This document shows, one piece after another, positions 51,513-59,650 of a DNA stretch of 64,000 bases. The stretch is from positions 1 to 64,000 of the forward strand of contig NZ_OBEA01000005.1 of NCBI RefSeq assembly GCF_900215355.1, read 5' to 3'. Origin of the DNA: Pseudooceanicola antarcticus. Lineage in GTDB: Bacteria > Pseudomonadota > Alphaproteobacteria > Rhodobacterales > Rhodobacteraceae. The position numbers and the translations under genes were made by a program. Each line of letters opens with the position of its first letter. Positions within the stretch are counted from its first letter, which is position 1. The notes beneath the pieces were generated by a model, which saw only the letters and a program-made list of their open reading frames with translations, was not told where the DNA came from and did not search any database.

Positions 51513-52598
51513 TTAGCCGCCCAGAACGCGGTTCCGCTGTGCAGTGTAGCTGCTGTCGGACACCGACATCCAGCCCGACGCGGAGGCCATGGAGGCCTCG
51601 GCCGAGTTGCGGATCTCGGCGAAGATCTCGTCGTCCATGAAGCCGTCCAGAACCTCTTTCGAGGCCGAGCCGAAGGCATCCCAGACATCATCCGGGAATT
51701 CCTGCACCTGGATGCCGGTGGAACGCAGACGCTCCAGCGCGGGGCCGTTGTTGGCGATGAACAGCGCGTAGTTGTGCTGATGCGCCTCGGCGGAAGCCAC
51801 CTCGATGATCTTTTGCTGTTCCGGCGTCAGGCCGTTGAAGACATCCAGGTTGGTGGCGACGGACAGGGCCGCGCCCGGCTCGTGGAAGCCGGCGGGGTAG
51901 TAGTTCTTGCAGACTTCCTGCAGGCCCAGCTTCTCGTCCGACCAGGGGCCGATCCACTCGGTGCCGTCCAGGGCGCCGGTCGACAGCGCCTGGTAGATCT
52001 CGCCGCCCGGCAGAACCTGCACGGAGGCGCCCAGCTTGGCCAGTGCCTGACCGCCGAGGCCGGGCATACGGAACTTCAGACCCTTGAAGTCGTCGGCCGA
52101 GTTGATCGGGTTGCGGAACCAGCCGCCACCCTGGGCCGCGGTCTGACCGGCCAGGAAGGACTTCAGGCCGAAGATCTCGCCCAGCTGGTGATGCAGCTCC
52201 ATGCCACCATTGGCATAGTACCAGGTCATCATCTCGGGCGCGGTCATGCCGAAGGGCACGGTGGTGAAATAGGCCCATGCCGGGTGCTGACCGACGAAGT
52301 AGTAGTCGGCGCCATGGTACATGTCGGCCTGACCCGCGGTCACGGCGTCGAAGACTTCCAGCGCACCGACGAGCTCGCCTGCGGCCTTGGCTTCGACGAC
52401 CATCGAGCCGCCGGACATTTCGTTGACGTTGTTGACGAAACGCTCAACCGAGTCCCAGACACCGGCCAGGCCGCGCGGCCAGGTGGTGACCATGGTCAGC
52501 TTGACCTGACCCTGTGCGACGGCCGGTGCGGCCAGCGAAGATGCGGCCGCGGCGGTACCGCCGATCGCAGAGGTTTTCAGAAAAGAACGACGATCCAT
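51513..52598 (-). CDS. TRAP substrate-binding protein, TakP-like
   Basis: This 361-residue periplasmic protein starts with a Tat signal (MDRRSFLKTSAIGGTAAAAS, twin arginine) and continues with KLTMVTTWPRGLAGVWDSVE, GGWFRNPINSADDFKGLKFR and GALDGTEWIGPWSDEKLGLQ. The W-F-R and D-x-T-E-W-x-G-P elements are those of the alpha-keto-acid binding protein TakP of R. sphaeroides, so a 2-oxo acid is the most likely ligand, though not proven. The start at 52598 follows GGAGGAG. It heads the dctP-dctQ-dctM operon, divergent from a sensor kinase. Confidence 0.88.
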   Translation of the reverse strand: MDRRSFLKTSAIGGTAAAASSLAAPAVAQGQVKLTMVTTWPRGLAGVWDSVERFVNNVNEMSGGSMVVEAKAAGELVGALEVFDAVTAGQADMYHGADYYFVGQHPAWAYFTTVPFGMTAPEMMTWYYANGGMELHHQLGEIFGLKSFLAGQTAAQGGGWFRNPINSADDFKGLKFRMPGLGGQALAKLGASVQVLPGGEIYQALSTGALDGTEWIGPWSDEKLGLQEVCKNYYPAGFHEPGAALSVATNLDVFNGLTPEQQKIIEVASAEAHQHNYALFIANNGPALERLRSTGIQVQEFPDDVWDAFGSASKEVLDGFMDDEIFAEIRNSAEASMASASGWMSVSDSSYTAQRNRVLGG

Positions 52599-52861
52599 TT
52601 GGGCTCCTCCCCATGATTTTCGTGTAGCCCCGTCGCCGGGGCGGATCGTTGGCAGTGGAGGGGACCGTAGCGAGAGGCTCGCGCATGTGAAATACCAAAG
52701 ATTACGTATATCGCCCTCGATATTGGCAAAAACTACTCGCATAGCGGGTATGAGAGCGGCTCACGAAAGATTTCCTTGCGTCACTCTCGGCGGCGGTGGC
52801 GCAATTCCCTCCCCGCCCCCTTTGGCTGGGAATCACCCGCCCCAGACCTTATGACAAGCAG

Positions 52862-54364
52862 ATGACCCGGCCCCTCGCCCGCTCCGCCCGACGGTTCAGC
52901 GACCGCTTCGCGCTCAGTTACGGACAGAAGCTGTTCCTTCTGGCCACCCTGCCGCTCATCCTGGCGGTGGCGGCGATCTCGCTGCTGGTGGCGGCGCAGT
53001 CGCGGGCCCTGGCCGAGCGCGAGATCGCAGCGCTTGAGCGCCAGATGATCGCCGCCAAGAAGGCCGAGCTCAGGAATTACGTCACCCAGGCGCGCAACGG
53101 CTTCAACCGGATCTACGGCATGGCCGGCCCCACCGACGCCGAGGCGCAGGAACATGTGAAGCAGATCCTCTCGGCGATGATCTACGGCGACGAGGGCTTC
53201 TTCTTCGTCTACGACTACGACGGCACCAACCTGGTCTCGCCGCGCCAGACCGACATGATCGGCCGCAACTGGCTCGATCTCAGCGATGGCAACGGCGTGC
53301 CCGTGGTGCAGGAGTTCATCGCCACCGCCCGCGAGGGCACGGGCTATGTCACTCACCTCTGGCCCAAGCCCTCGACCGGCGAAGAGGCGCTGATGGTCAG
53401 CTACGTGACCGCGCTGCATTCTTGGAAATGGGCCATGGGCACCGGCGTCTTCATCGACGATGTGCTGGCCACCACCGCCGCCGCCCGCGCCGATGTGGAA
53501 GCGCGCGTGCAGCGCACCTTCCTGCATATCGGCGGCATCACCCTTGGCGCACTGATGCTGGTCTTCGGCTCGGGCCTCTTGATCAACATCCGCGAGCGCC
53601 GCCTGGCCGATGCCAAGCTGAAGGCGCTGACCCAGCGGGTCTTCGACGCCCAGGAAGAGGAACGCGGCCGCGTCGCCCGCGAGCTGCACGACGGCATCTC
53701 GCAATTGCTGGTCGGGGTGCGGTACGCGCTGGACAGCGCGCGGCGGCGGCTCGATGCCGGCGACGCGCGCGCCGGCGAGACGCTGGACCGCGGCATGGCC
53801 TCGCTCTCGGGGGCCATCCAGGAGGTGCGCCGCATCTCCCGCGACCTGCGCCCCGGCGTGCTGGACGACCTCGGGCTGGGCCCGGCCCTGAAGGCACTGG
53901 TCGAGGACTTCGGCACCCGTACCGGCATCGAGACCGACTTCTCTACCGTGGTCTTCCGCAACCGGCTGCACAATGACGCCAAGATCGCCCTCTACCGCAT
54001 CGCCCAGGAAGCCCTGACCAATATCGAGCGCCATTCCGGCGCCTCCCGCGTCGCCATGGACTTGCGCGGCCACCGCTCGGGCGCCACGCTGAAGATCTCG
54101 GACGATGGCTGCGGGCTGCCCGGCCACGTGAACAAGGCCGGCAAGGGCATGGGCCTGAGGAACATGCAGGAGCGCGTCGACCAGATGGGCGGCACCCTGC
54201 GCATCTTCTCGACCCGCAGCGGCACCGAGACCGGCACGCTGATCGAGGTCACTGTGCCGCCCTCCAAGGTGATCGACGCCAACGAGCTCGATCTGGACAG
54301 CCAGGACAGACACCCGCCCGAGGCCGCCCCGGCCCCGCGCAGCAAGGGAAAGGAAAGCGCATGA
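52862..54364 (+). CDS. Cache-domain sensor histidine kinase (NarL-system type)
   Basis: This 500-residue kinase has two membrane segments (about 25-47, LFLLATLPLILAVAAISLLV; and about 226-246) enclosing a Cache sensor domain with EGFFFVYDYDGTNLVSPRQT and SWKWAMGTGVFIDDVL. The dimerisation box is HisKA_3: EEERGRVARELHDGISQLLV with the phospho-acceptor histidine, then IAQEALTNIERHSGASRVAM, DDGCGLPG and GMGLRNMQERVDQMGG (N, G1, G2 boxes). It should phosphorylate the response regulator that overlaps its end. Divergent from the TRAP operon, it may sense the transported acid. Confidence 0.92.
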   Translation: MTRPLARSARRFSDRFALSYGQKLFLLATLPLILAVAAISLLVAAQSRALAEREIAALERQMIAAKKAELRNYVTQARNGFNRIYGMAGPTDAEAQEHVKQILSAMIYGDEGFFFVYDYDGTNLVSPRQTDMIGRNWLDLSDGNGVPVVQEFIATAREGTGYVTHLWPKPSTGEEALMVSYVTALHSWKWAMGTGVFIDDVLATTAAARADVEARVQRTFLHIGGITLGALMLVFGSGLLINIRERRLADAKLKALTQRVFDAQEEERGRVARELHDGISQLLVGVRYALDSARRRLDAGDARAGETLDRGMASLSGAIQEVRRISRDLRPGVLDDLGLGPALKALVEDFGTRTGIETDFSTVVFRNRLHNDAKIALYRIAQEALTNIERHSGASRVAMDLRGHRSGATLKISDDGCGLPGHVNKAGKGMGLRNMQERVDQMGGTLRIFSTRSGTETGTLIEVTVPPSKVIDANELDLDSQDRHPPEAAPAPRSKGKESA

Positions 54365-55017
54365 GCGTGCCGCAGCCGAAGCCGGAGCCGATCCGCGTCG
54401 CCATCGTCGACGACCACCCCATGGTCGCCGAGGGCATCGAGGCCATTCTCGACAGTTTCCCCGACATCGTCGTGGTCGGCACCTATTGCAACGGACGGGG
54501 CATCATCGACGCTGTGGAAGACGTGCGCCCCGACGTGATCCTGCTGGATCTCAACATGCCCGAGATGGGCGGCCTCACCGCCTGCGAGATCCTGCTGGAA
54601 GAGCACCCCTGGCTGAAGATCCTCATCCTGTCGATGCATGACAGCCCCGAGTACATCTCGACCGCGCTGGACCACGGCGCGCGCGGCTACGTGCTGAAGG
54701 ACGTGCCCACCGACGAGATCAAGCGCGCCATCGACGTGGTGATGGCGGGCGAACGCTACCTCTGCACCGGCGCCCAGGGCTCTCTGGCGCCCGCACGCGG
54801 TGCCGGGCACCTGACCAACCGCGAGCAGACGATCCTGCTGCAACTGGCCCAGGGCAAGTCCAACAAGGAAGTCGCCATCGCGCTGGATATCTCGGTGCGC
54901 ACGGTCGAGACGCACCGCAAGAACATCAAGAAGAAGCTGGGCATCTCCTCGACCGCCGGCCTCACCCGCTACGCGCTGGAACATGGCGTGCTGCGCGACG
55001 CGACGCAGAAGTTCTGA
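54361..55017 (+). CDS. NarL/LuxR-type response regulator
   Basis: This 218-residue protein has the receiver VAIVDDHPMVAEGIEAILDS, the phospho-acceptor aspartate in DVILLDLNMPEMGGL (about D63), the LSMHD threonine-type position and conserved lysine in GYVLKDVPTDE. The C-terminal LuxR HTH reads LTNREQTILLQLAQGKSNKE, IALDISVRTVETHRKNIKKK. Its ATG overlaps the kinase end by four bases. It probably controls the divergent TRAP operon. Confidence 0.92.
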   Translation: MSVPQPKPEPIRVAIVDDHPMVAEGIEAILDSFPDIVVVGTYCNGRGIIDAVEDVRPDVILLDLNMPEMGGLTACEILLEEHPWLKILILSMHDSPEYISTALDHGARGYVLKDVPTDEIKRAIDVVMAGERYLCTGAQGSLAPARGAGHLTNREQTILLQLAQGKSNKEVAIALDISVRTVETHRKNIKKKLGISSTAGLTRYALEHGVLRDATQKF

Positions 55018-55439
55018 ACCGGCGACCGGGCGGAACCTTCCGGAAATCCTCTCCGCCCAGGCCGGAGAGGTGATTTCCAGAAGGGCCCTTCATCGTCTCT
55101 TGCCCCGACACTTGCGCCGCCCCCCTTCCGCCTGCGGACCTGCCGTGGCCCTGCCCCTTGGCATGCCGCACCGCTTCTGCCCCTTCCCAGACCGAAACCG
55201 ACCTGCCTTGGCACGGCCAAATCGCGCCCCATGCCCCAGGGGCAGCCGAACCCTTTGTTTTTCTGGCTTCCACGGAAAGCAAAGCGCCGAGAACGCCTTC
55301 CTCGCAAAGATTTCCGCCATTTCACGCAACTTTCGGAAAGGAAAATTGCCGCCTGAGAAACTTTTCTCTCTGATTAGCGGTTGACCTTCCTGAAATCCCC
55401 TCCTATTCCTCCTTTTACGAACGAAGGAGCCCTTGGGAC
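55018..55439. other. Intergenic region between the response regulator and the ilv leader
   Basis: This 422-base stretch has a terminator-like hairpin near its start (55042-55078) and must hold the ilvBN promoter towards its end; an AT-richer patch at 55310-55420 precedes the leader. No coding sequence was recognised beyond the short leader that follows. Confidence 0.5.
55042..55078 (+). terminator. Hairpin after the response regulator
   Basis: GGAAATC plus CTCTCCG (55042-55055) pairs with CGGAGAG (55063-55069) and GATTTCC (55072-55078) with a two-base bulge. No T-run follows, so termination efficiency is uncertain. Confidence 0.45.
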
Positions 55440-55487
55440 ATGAACGCCCTAGTAATTATCGTAGGAGCTTGGCGCATGGGCCGGTGA
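55440..55487 (+). CDS. ilvBN leader peptide (MNALVIIVGAWRMGR)
   Basis: A 15-codon frame from ATG 55440 to TGA 55487 encodes M-N-A-L-V-I-I-V-G-A-W-R-M-G-R. AAGGAG lies ten bases upstream. The five consecutive branched-chain codons (CTA, GTA, ATT, ATC, GTA) include codons rare in this GC-rich genome, as expected for a control peptide read by Leu/Val/Ile tRNAs. It precedes an attenuator at 55518-55545 and ilvB. Low charged Leu, Ile or Val would stall the ribosome here and raise ilvBN expression. Confidence 0.85.
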   Translation: MNALVIIVGAWRMGR

Positions 55488-55545
55488 AAGCCGGAGACCC
55501 GTTCAGGACCCCATGCGCCCCCGGATCATCCTCCGGGGGTTTTTT
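55471..55545 (+). promoter_or_regulatory. ilvBN transcription attenuator with competing stems
   Basis: GGCGCATGGG at 55471-55480 can pair with CCCATGCGCC at 55510-55519; the terminator stem CCCCCGGA (55518-55525) with TCCGGGGG (55532-55539) is followed by TTTTTT. The two stems share bases 55518-55519, so they compete. A second possible antiterminator pairs CCGGAG (55491-55496) with CTCCGG (55531-55536). When the leader is read to its stop the ribosome covers the first arm, letting the terminator form. Confidence 0.8.
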
Positions 55546-55608
55546 ATTGCCCGCGCCCGGCGCGGGTATCGAGGAGAGCCGCGGAGCGGCGACAGACGGA
55601 GAAGCAAG

Positions 55609-57363
55609 ATGGCACGTCAGATGACTGGTGCGAAAATGGTGGTTCAGGCTCTAAAGGATCAGGGTGTGGACACGGTATTCGGCTACCCGGGCGGCGCTGT
55701 CCTGCCGATTTATGACGAGATCTTCCAGCAGAACGACATCAAGCACGTGCTGGTGCGCCACGAACAGGGCGCGATCCACGCCGCCGAAGGCTATGCCCGC
55801 TCGACCGGCAAGCCGGGCGTCGCGCTGGTGACCTCGGGGCCCGGTGCGACCAATGCGGTGACCGGCCTGACCGATGCGCTGCTCGACTCGATCCCGATTA
55901 TCGTGCTTTCCGGCCAGGTCCCGACCTTCATGATCGGCACCGATGGCTTCCAGGAAGCCGACACCGTCGGCATCACCCGCCCCTGCACCAAGCACAACTG
56001 GCTGGTTCAGGACACCGACGACCTGTCGCGCCTGATGCATGCCGCCTTCCATGTCGCCACCACCGGCCGTCCCGGCCCGGTCCTGGTCGACATCCCCAAG
56101 GACGTGCAATTCGCCACCGGCACCTATCACCCCAAGCCCAAGTCCTCGGACTTCCGCTACCAGCCGCCGCTCAAGGCCGACACCGAGGAGCTGACCGAGC
56201 TGGTTGCCGCCCTCGAAGTGGCCAAGCGTCCGGTGTTCTACACCGGCGGCGGCGTGATCAACTCGGGCCCGGCTGCCAGCCAGCTGCTGCGCGAGCTGGT
56301 CGAGGCCACCGGCGCGCCGATCACCTCGACCCTGATGGGCCTCGGCGCCTACCCGGCCTCGGGCGAGAAATGGCTGGGGATGCTCGGCATGCATGGTCTC
56401 TACGAGGCCAACATGGCGATGCATGACTGCGACCTGATGATCAACATCGGCGCCCGTTTCGACGACCGGATCACCGGCCGCACCGACGCCTTCTCGCCCA
56501 ATTCGCGCAAGGCGCATATCGACATCGACCCGAGCTCGATCAACAAGGTCATCCACGTGGACTTCCCCATCGTCGGCGATGTCGCCCACGTCCTGGAAGA
56601 CATGCTGCGCATCTGGAAGGCCCGTGGCCGCAAGATGAACCGCGAGGCCCTGGCCAAGTGGTGGCAGAAGATCGACGGCTGGCGCGAGGTGAAATGCCTC
56701 ACCTACAAGAACTCCGACAAGATCATCAAACCGCAGTACGCGCTCGAGCGGCTCGAGGCCCTCACCAAGGACCATGACCGCTACATCACCACCGAAGTGG
56801 GTCAGCACCAGATGTGGGCGGCGCAGTTCCTGGGCTTCGAGGACCCGAACCGCTGGATGACCTCCGGCGGCCTGGGCACCATGGGCTATGGCTTCCCCGC
56901 CTCCATCGGCGTGCAGATGGCCCACCCGGATGCCCTGGTGATCAACGTCGCCGGCGAGGCCTCCTGGCTGATGAACATGCAGGAGATGGGCACCGCGGTG
57001 CAGTACCGCCTGCCGGTGAAACAGTTCATCCTCAACAACGAGCGCCTCGGCATGGTCCGCCAGTGGCAGCAGCTGCTGCACGGCGAGCGTTACTCCTCGT
57101 CCTGGTCCGAGGCCCTGCCCGATTTCGTCAAGCTCGCCGAGGCATTCGGCGCCAAGGGCATCCAGTGCTCGGACCCTGCCGATCTCGATGACGCGATCAT
57201 GGAGATGCTCAACTACGACGGCCCGGTGATCTTCGACTGCCTCGTCGAGAAGCACGAGAACTGCTTCCCGATGATCCCGTCGGGCAAGGCCCACAACGAG
57301 ATGCTGCTCGGCGATGCCTCGACCGAGGGCGCCATCGAAGCCGGCGGCGCCGTGCTGGTGTGA
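55609..57363 (+). CDS. ilvB: Acetolactate synthase large subunit
   Basis: This 584-residue ThDP enzyme has GYPGGAVLPIYDE, VRHEQGAIHAAEGYARSTGK (catalytic glutamate), GIPIIVLSGQ-like DSIPIIVLSGQVPTFMIG, and the ThDP/FAD part with GLGTMGYGFPASIGVQMAHP and NVAGEASWLMNMQEMGTAVQ (the alphaproteobacterial GEAS form of the GDG motif). It condenses two pyruvates, or pyruvate and 2-ketobutyrate, in branched-chain amino acid synthesis. Expression is controlled by the leader and attenuator just upstream; ilvN follows. Confidence 0.95.
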   Translation: MARQMTGAKMVVQALKDQGVDTVFGYPGGAVLPIYDEIFQQNDIKHVLVRHEQGAIHAAEGYARSTGKPGVALVTSGPGATNAVTGLTDALLDSIPIIVLSGQVPTFMIGTDGFQEADTVGITRPCTKHNWLVQDTDDLSRLMHAAFHVATTGRPGPVLVDIPKDVQFATGTYHPKPKSSDFRYQPPLKADTEELTELVAALEVAKRPVFYTGGGVINSGPAASQLLRELVEATGAPITSTLMGLGAYPASGEKWLGMLGMHGLYEANMAMHDCDLMINIGARFDDRITGRTDAFSPNSRKAHIDIDPSSINKVIHVDFPIVGDVAHVLEDMLRIWKARGRKMNREALAKWWQKIDGWREVKCLTYKNSDKIIKPQYALERLEALTKDHDRYITTEVGQHQMWAAQFLGFEDPNRWMTSGGLGTMGYGFPASIGVQMAHPDALVINVAGEASWLMNMQEMGTAVQYRLPVKQFILNNERLGMVRQWQQLLHGERYSSSWSEALPDFVKLAEAFGAKGIQCSDPADLDDAIMEMLNYDGPVIFDCLVEKHENCFPMIPSGKAHNEMLLGDASTEGAIEAGGAVLV

Positions 57364-57370
57364 TGTCGAA

Positions 57371-57427
57371 GGTAAGGCGGGGTTGCCCCCCGCCCTACCG
57401 TAGGGCGGGACCCGATCCCGCCTACCC
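57371..57427 (+). repeat. Double hairpin between ilvB and ilvN
   Basis: GGCGGGG (57376-57382) pairs with CCCCGCC (57388-57394), and GTAGGGCGGGA (57400-57410) with TCCCGCCTAC (57416-57425) with a bulged base. Both lie in the 93-base gap inside the ilvBN operon, a common place for extragenic palindromes in this group. No T-run follows, so it should not fully stop transcription. Confidence 0.6.
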
Positions 57428-57456
57428 AACGGATCTCCTTCGAAGGACGCGAAGAA

Positions 57457-58020
57457 ATGAACGCACTCAAGATCAAGAAGGGCTCGAACAGCCATTCCGC
57501 CTACAACCTCCGTTCCACCTTCTCGGACGTGATCGAGCAGCACACCCTCGCGGTGGTCGTCGACAACGAGGCCGGGGTTCTAGCCCGCGTCATCGGCCTG
57601 TTTTCCGGGCGCGGCTACAACATCGAGAGCCTGACCGTGGCCGAGGTGGATCACACCGGCAAGCGCTCGCGCATCACCATCGTCACCCGCGGCACGCCGC
57701 AGGTGATCGAGCAGATCAAGGCGCAGCTTGGCCGCATCATCCCCGTCCACCAGGTCAACGACCTGACCGTCGAGGGCCCCTCGGTCGAGCGTGAACTGGC
57801 GCTGATCAAGGTCGAGGGCGCAGGCGACCACCGGGTCGAGGCGCTGCGGCTGGCGGATATCTTCCGCGCCAAGGTGGTGGATTCGACGCTGACCAGCTTC
57901 GTCTTCGAGCTGACCGGCACGCCCGACAAGATCGACGCCTTCGCGGAGCTGATGCGGCCCCTCGGGCTGGTCGAACTGGCGCGCACCGGCGTCGCGGCGC
58001 TGTCGCGCGGCGACAGCTGA
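57457..58020 (+). CDS. ilvN: Acetolactate synthase small subunit
   Basis: This 187-residue regulatory subunit has the ACT domain (TLAVVVDNEAGVLARVIGLF, SGRGYNIESLTVAEVDHTGK) and the C-terminal ALS_ss part (ERELALIKVEGAGDHRVEAL, FELTGTPDKIDAFAELMRPL). It binds valine for feedback inhibition and stabilises the large subunit. It is co-transcribed with ilvB and closed by a terminator at 58046. Confidence 0.94.
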   Translation: MNALKIKKGSNSHSAYNLRSTFSDVIEQHTLAVVVDNEAGVLARVIGLFSGRGYNIESLTVAEVDHTGKRSRITIVTRGTPQVIEQIKAQLGRIIPVHQVNDLTVEGPSVERELALIKVEGAGDHRVEALRLADIFRAKVVDSTLTSFVFELTGTPDKIDAFAELMRPLGLVELARTGVAALSRGDS

Positions 58021-58045
58021 CGGCAGCCGCTCCCTGCAAACGAAG

Positions 58046-58073
58046 AAAACCGCGCGGCATGCCGCGCGGTTTT
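58046..58073 (+). terminator. Terminator after ilvN
   Basis: A 28-base perfect palindrome runs from AAAACCGCGCGGC to its mirror, ending in GGTTTT, with more T's a few bases on. It ends the ilvBN transcript and, being symmetrical, could also stop the minus-strand gene at 58126. Confidence 0.88.
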
Positions 58074-58125
58074 GCTTTTCCCGATCCGAAGTTTCCGAGG
58101 GTCTCCGGACAGAAGGGAAAAACCC

Positions 58126-58506
58126 TCAGGAGAGCTTGGTCTTGTGACGCCATTTGGCGTCACGTTCTTCCGGACTTGGGAAGGGCACGACAATTGGGCG
58201 CCCACCGTCGCTGGGTGGCGTCGGGTGTGGCTTGCGCGCAGCAGTCGACCGAATATTCCCCGCTTCCATCAGCCGTCCGGCCAGCGAGGGATAGTGATCC
58301 TCGGCCACCAGCCGGGGGTTCTCGACCAGGCGCATGTCTTCGCTCTCGGTCAGGTCGAACTGCAGAAGGTCGCCGGGATCCAGGCTCAGCCCATCATCGA
58401 CGTTACCGTTTGATTTAGAACGTAAAAAAGCAAGATCGCCGTGATCTTCACACCACACAACAGCCGTTTTGTCGTCGGCTGCCCGCCACAGCACTATCCC
58501 GAACAT
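58126..58506 (-). CDS. Conserved small rhodobacterial protein, unknown function
   Basis: This 126-residue soluble protein starts MFGIVLWRAADDKTAVVWCE, D-H-G-D-L-A-F-L, with a C-terminal low-complexity tail (KPHPTPPSDGGRPIVVPFPS). The N-terminal part is beta-rich and reminiscent of small nucleic-acid or ligand-binding folds, but I cannot name a family. There is no signal peptide. It is divergent from the XRE-type regulator with about 238 bases between starts. Confidence 0.65.
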   Translation of the reverse strand: MFGIVLWRAADDKTAVVWCEDHGDLAFLRSKSNGNVDDGLSLDPGDLLQFDLTESEDMRLVENPRLVAEDHYPSLAGRLMEAGNIRSTAARKPHPTPPSDGGRPIVVPFPSPEERDAKWRHKTKLS

Positions 58507-58627
58507 TGGCTACCCCGTGTCTCAGTTTCCGCGTTTACCCTCCGTTCAGGATGAGAGAAAACGTCTGCCTTTTACATATCTCTAAACGTGTCGGCATGTC
58601 ACTTTTTGTGTCGCCTCAATGGATAAT

Positions 58628-58667
58628 TGACGTTATACAGATACACACGTGACGTTCATAAGCGTCA
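58628..58667. promoter_or_regulatory. Repeated TGACGTT sites between divergent genes
   Basis: TGACGTT occurs at 58628-58634 and 58650-58656 (22 bases apart), and an inverted AGCGTCA at 58661-58667. The region is AT-rich (58550-58690). Two turns between the direct copies suggests a regulator, possibly the adjacent XRE-type protein acting on itself. Confidence 0.4.
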
Positions 58668-58744
58668 GAAGCCACAAAAAGAAGACCAAAACAGTGGACT
58701 AGCGATGACAAGATGTCTTGAAGACACGTCGGGGGAGGCAACTA

Positions 58745-59566
58745 TTGCTTAATCATGCTCTCAAAACCGATCAGACCGAGCTGAAGCCAGTCGAGATCCG
58801 CAGCATCTTCGGTGCGAATCTTAGGCAACTCAGCAGCGCCTACCCCTCGATTGCAGGGCTTTGCCGCGAACTGGGGATCAACAGAACCCAGTACAACCGC
58901 TACCTCTCGGGAGAGAGCTTTCCACGACCAGATGTATTGCACCGGATTTGCCAGTTCTTCGGCACCGACGCCCGCATCCTGCTCGAACCCGTGGACGACA
59001 TCCGCGGCGGAGGCACAGACCTCTTCAATCACCCGATCATCTCTGAATATCTCGGCAACTCGGCCAGCCTGGTCGACGAGCAGATGTTCCCCTCGGGCTT
59101 CTACCGTTTCACCCGCGTCAGCTTCATCGACTCCGAAAAGGCGGTCATGGGGCTCATCTACATCTCGCGCAAGGACGGCCTGACCTTCCTGCGGGGTTTC
59201 GAGGCCCGCGAGGCGATGCGGCAGCAGGGACTGCCGGATGATCCGATGTCGCGTGAGTTCCGCGGCCTGATGCTGGCCCAGGAACAGGGTGTCGCGGCGC
59301 TGGTCGCCCGGCGCGGCTCCGTCACCTGTTCGTTCAACTTCCTGGCCCGTGTCGCCGCCTTCGACAACAACTTCTGGGAAGGCTACACCACCCGCACCAT
59401 CCGCGAGGCCGTCTCGGGTCCGCGCGCGGCGCGCGTGGTCTACGAGCACCTTGGCCGCAATACCAGGCAGGTCATGGCCTGCGCGCGGATGGCCGGGCTG
59501 ATCTCGGACGACCAGATCCCCCCCTTCCATCGTCGGCTGCTGCGGGTCGGAGAACCCTTCCGCTAG
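58745..59566 (+). CDS. XRE-type helix-turn-helix regulator
   Basis: This 273-residue protein has an N-terminal HTH (AYPSIAGLCRELGINRTQYN, RYLSGESFPRPDVLHRICQF) with the phage-repressor-like pattern, and a longer C-terminal domain of unknown type (MFPSGFYRFTRVSFIDSEKA, VTCSFNFLARVAAFDNNFWE). The start is a TTG at 58745 with GGGGGAGG upstream; an in-frame TTG ten codons earlier lacks a site. Repeated TGACGTT sites upstream suggest autoregulation. The signal sensed is unknown. Confidence 0.75.
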   Translation: MLNHALKTDQTELKPVEIRSIFGANLRQLSSAYPSIAGLCRELGINRTQYNRYLSGESFPRPDVLHRICQFFGTDARILLEPVDDIRGGGTDLFNHPIISEYLGNSASLVDEQMFPSGFYRFTRVSFIDSEKAVMGLIYISRKDGLTFLRGFEAREAMRQQGLPDDPMSREFRGLMLAQEQGVAALVARRGSVTCSFNFLARVAAFDNNFWEGYTTRTIREAVSGPRAARVVYEHLGRNTRQVMACARMAGLISDDQIPPFHRRLLRVGEPFR

Positions 59567-59595
59567 GCTGCGCCCCGGTGTGTGTGTGGAAACAG

Positions 59596-59624
59596 GAAAA
59601 GGGCGCCAGCGGGGCGCCCTTTTC
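59596..59624. terminator. Bidirectional terminator between convergent genes
   Basis: GAAAAGGGCGCC at 59596-59607 pairs with GGCGCCCTTTTC at 59613-59624 around AGCGG, with A and T runs on either side, so it can serve both the XRE-type gene (plus) and the aminotransferase (minus). Confidence 0.88.
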
Positions 59625-59650
59625 GTGTCTCTGCCTCGGGGACGGGTCTC

